Assembly (NCBI GenBank): GCA_009684525.1
Contig: WKKR01000002.1
Coordinates: 992,001 to 1,056,000, forward strand
DNA: 64,000 nt
Direction of reading: 5' to 3'
Source: Geobacter sp.
GTDB taxonomy: Bacteria > Desulfobacterota > Desulfuromonadia > Geobacterales > DSM-12255
The notes under the pieces were generated by a model. The model saw nothing but the letters and a program-made list of their open reading frames with translations. It was not told where the DNA came from and searched no databases. The stretch's first letter is position 1; every line of letters starts with the position of its first letter. Below, one piece after another: positions 62,024 to 64,000 of the stretch. The translations under genes were made by a program, and so were the position numbers.

Positions 62024-62611
62024 ATGAAAACCCTGGATTGTCGCAACATGGCCTGTCCGCTGCCGGTGGTGAGCGTGAAACGGGCTCTGGAGGAAGCTGC
62101 CGGCGAAATGGTGCGGGTACTGCTCGATGCAGGTCCGCCGCGGGAGAATGTGACCCGCTTTGCCGTCAACCGTGGCTACGCGGTGGCTGAGGAGCCGGTG
62201 GACGGCGGCTATGCATTGACCATCGGCTCGGGTGAAAGGGCGCCACAGGTCGAGGAGGAGAAGGGGGCGAAGAGCGGCCCGACCGTGATGCTCGTTTCGT
62301 CCGACCGGATGGGGGAGGGGGCGGACGAACTGGGCCGGCTCCTGATGAAGAATTTCATCATCACCCTGCTCGATCTGGACGTGCTTCCCGACCGGATCTT
62401 CTTCGTCAATAGCGGGGTGCTGCTGACCAGCGAGGGGTCCGAGGTGCTCGACGCCCTGGAGCGGCTTGGCAACCGCGGGGTCGAGGTCTTCTCCTGCGGG
62501 GTCTGCCTCGATTTCTTCCACTGCAAGGAGAAGCTCAGGGCAGGGGCCGTCACCAATATGTTCACCATCGCCGAGAGCCTGATGAAGGCCGGACTGGTGG
62601 TAAAGCCCTGA
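62024..62611 (+). CDS. yedF: YedF: TusA-like plus DsrE-like selenium/sulphur protein
   Basis: 195 aa. The N-terminal TusA-like part begins LDCRNMACPLPVV, with the CPxP motif. Residues about 90-195 form a DsrE/F-like domain (VMLVSSDRMGEGADELGRLL and CGVCLDFFHCKEKL). The combination is YedF, associated with selenium metabolism. It is paired with DUF3343. No selD or selA is in the window. Confidence 0.9.
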   Translation: MKTLDCRNMACPLPVVSVKRALEEAAGEMVRVLLDAGPPRENVTRFAVNRGYAVAEEPVDGGYALTIGSGERAPQVEEEKGAKSGPTVMLVSSDRMGEGADELGRLLMKNFIITLLDLDVLPDRIFFVNSGVLLTSEGSEVLDALERLGNRGVEVFSCGVCLDFFHCKEKLRAGAVTNMFTIAESLMKAGLVVKP

Positions 62612-62673
62612 GTCGGGGGCTGCGATCTCCCCATGGGTGCGGCGGAAGAAGAAGCGAAACGCTGTTTTTTCCA

Positions 62674-62703
62674 TTGACAAGGGCTGACGGGAGCCCGTAA
62701 AAT
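62674..62703 (+). promoter_or_regulatory. Promoter of leuB with inverted repeat in the spacer
   Basis: TTGACA (62674-62679), 18-base spacer, TAAAAT (62698-62703). The spacer contains GGGCT...AGCCC, a possible operator. leuB starts 39 bases after the -10 box. Confidence 0.6.
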
Positions 62704-62741
62704 CGTTCAATTTTCTAGTGATCTGAAGACGGGGGGATGGG

Positions 62742-63833
62742 ATGGCCAAGACATACAAGATAGCGGTTCTGCCGGGAGACGGGATAGGGCCGGAAGTGAT
62801 GGCGGAGGCGCTCAGGGTGCTGGACGCCGTGGAAAAGAAGTATGAAGTTACGTTCGAGCGGACTCATGCCAATGTGGGTGGCGCCGGCATCGATAACGAA
62901 GGGAAGGCGCTTCCCGACACCACCGTGGCCATCTGCAAGGCCGCGGACGCCATCCTGTTCGGTTCCGTGGGGGGCCCCAAGTGGGAGACCCTGCCGCCGG
63001 ACGAGCAGCCGGAGCGGGGCGCGCTGCTGCCGCTCAGAAAGATCTTCGGCCTCTACGCCAACTTGAGGCCTGCCATCATCTTTCCGTCCCTCACCGGGGC
63101 GTCGTCGCTGAAGGAAGAGGTCATTGCCGGCGGCTTCAACGTGCTGGTCGTCCGCGAGCTGACCGGTGGCATCTATTTCGCCGAGCCCAAGGGGATCGAC
63201 GGCCAGGGGCGCGACCGGATCGGCTTCGACACCATGCGCTACTCGGTGCCTGAGATCGAGCGGATTACCCATGTCGCCTTCCAGGCCGCTCGCAAGCGGG
63301 GGAAAAAGATCTGTTCCATCGACAAGGCCAATGTCCTCTCCTCTTCGGTGCTCTGGCGCGATGTGGTCACCGGCATAGCCAAGGAATACCCGGATGTGGA
63401 GCTCTCCCACATGTACGTGGACAATGCCGCCATGCAGCTGGTCCGCTGGCCCAAGCAGTTCGACGTGCTGCTCTGCGAGAACATGTTCGGCGACATCCTT
63501 TCCGATGAGGCGGCCATGCTGACCGGGTCGCTGGGGATGCTGCCGTCGGCGTCGCTGGCCGAGGGGACCTTCGGCATGTACGAGCCCTCCGGCGGCTCTG
63601 CACCCGACATCGCCGGCCAGGGGATCGCCAACCCCATCGCCCAGATCCTTTCCATGGGGATGATGCTCAAGTTCTCCTTCGGCATGGTCGACGCGGCGGA
63701 CGCCATCGACACGGCCGTGGCCAGGGTGCTCGACCAGGGGTACCGCACCCGTGATATTTACCAGAACAGGCCTGGGGAGAAGCTGGTGAATACTACAGAA
63801 ATGGGCAATGCCATAATTCAGTGTTTAGGTTGA
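62742..63833 (+). CDS. leuB: 3-isopropylmalate dehydrogenase
   Basis: 363 aa, full length. Motifs: [64 protein letters not shown] and [25 protein letters not shown]. It oxidises and decarboxylates 3-isopropylmalate in leucine synthesis. ATG 62742 follows GGGGGG. It is followed by asd, a common order. Confidence 0.97.
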   Translation: MAKTYKIAVLPGDGIGPEVMAEALRVLDAVEKKYEVTFERTHANVGGAGIDNEGKALPDTTVAICKAADAILFGSVGGPKWETLPPDEQPERGALLPLRKIFGLYANLRPAIIFPSLTGASSLKEEVIAGGFNVLVVRELTGGIYFAEPKGIDGQGRDRIGFDTMRYSVPEIERITHVAFQAARKRGKKICSIDKANVLSSSVLWRDVVTGIAKEYPDVELSHMYVDNAAMQLVRWPKQFDVLLCENMFGDILSDEAAMLTGSLGMLPSASLAEGTFGMYEPSGGSAPDIAGQGIANPIAQILSMGMMLKFSFGMVDAADAIDTAVARVLDQGYRTRDIYQNRPGEKLVNTTEMGNAIIQCLG

Positions 63834-63898
63834 GGTTAAGGTCAATACAACTTTAAGAATGTCTTTTAACTACATGAGATTGTGAAAGGATTTCGTAT

Positions 63899-64000
63899 AT
63901 GAAAGTCGGAATGGTCGGTTGGCGCGGTATGGTCGGTTCGGTCCTCATGCAGCGGATGCTGGAGGAGAAGGACTTTGATCTCGGCTTCGAGCCGGTCTTT
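63899..64000 (+). CDS. asd: Aspartate-semialdehyde dehydrogenase, N-terminal part (3' end outside window)
   Basis: 34 codons: MKVGMVGWRGMVGSVLMQRM continues with LEEKDFDLGFEPVF. This is the NADP-binding start of Asd, which makes aspartate semialdehyde for lysine, threonine and methionine. The AGGA ribosome site is 9-10 bases upstream. Confidence 0.93.
   Translation, partial: MKVGMVGWRGMVGSVLMQRMLEEKDFDLGFEPVF

Noticed and set aside
1-64000. tRNA or rRNA genes
   Set aside because: No tRNA-like GGTTCGAATCC arms with matching acceptor stems or rRNA segments were noticed; no scanning program was available.

Overview
The window looks like a chromosome segment of a Geobacter-type bacterium (Desulfuromonadota/Geobacterales). 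The grounds are a PpcA-type triheme cytochrome c7, an adjoining ResB/CcsA haem-attachment pair, a multihaem cytochrome/NHL/tetrahaem/beta-barrel cluster, and ordinary GC-rich housekeeping genes (purD, purE, leuB, asd) at both ends. Most genes are on the + strand. Only two small genes near 61 kb are on the - strand.

Layout. (1) 1-1.1 kb: end of purD and purE. (2) 1.2-10.1 kb: electron-transfer block with ppcA, resB, ccsA, an octahaem cytochrome, an NHL-repeat lipoprotein, an OmcE-like tetrahaem cytochrome and a 749-aa outer-membrane barrel. From memory, the gene order matches the omcE neighbourhood of G. sulfurreducens, so this is a candidate extracellular cytochrome-filament locus. (3) 10.3-19.6 kb: GC-rich envelope genes, namely three glycosyltransferases, an epimerase of the dTDP-L-rhamnose 4-epimerase type with a zinc-ribbon insert, a GT-C/TPR membrane protein, a YVTN propeller protein and the ABC-exporter permease Wzm. 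(4) 19.58-20.4 kb: a small GxxExxY (PD-(D/E)XK-type) nuclease gene whose start codon lies inside a repeat, followed by three tandem hairpin repeats. (5) 20.7-40.1 kb: a visibly AT-rich island with a secreted fibre-like protein, an FAD enzyme, many glycosyltransferases, a giant GT-C-like membrane protein, an acyltransferase, the ABC-exporter ATPase Wzt, a methyltransferase, a radical SAM/SPASM protein and a toxin-antitoxin relic. Its right edge falls inside a glycosyltransferase gene at about 40,075. (6) 40.4-60.1 kb: GC-rich surface-polysaccharide genes, including a regulator, rfbF-rfbG-rfbH, a short-chain reductase and a YerE-like ThDP enzyme (predicted branched 3,6-dideoxyhexose of the yersiniose type), a flippase, more glycosyltransferases and a YfhO protein. 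(7) 60.1-64 kb: tRNA methyltransferase, an 8-bp tandem repeat, DciA-like protein, DUF3343, YedF, leuB and the start of asd.

How it works together. The first block would move electrons from the periplasm across and outside the outer membrane. The long middle block would build and export a surface polysaccharide: CDP-sugar synthesis, about 20 glycosyltransferases, and both an ABC exporter and a Wzx-type flippase. The locus is a mosaic: an AT-rich segment has been spliced into GC-rich DNA and separates wzm from wzt by 8.4 kb.

The strongest candidates for something undescribed are the nuclease/hairpin-repeat unit at 19.58-20.36 kb, a family of three structured intergenic elements (3.1, 10.2 and 11.3 kb) whose stems are kept despite sequence change, and the yersiniose-type pathway in this lineage. 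All functional statements come from reading sequence motifs. No database search was run.
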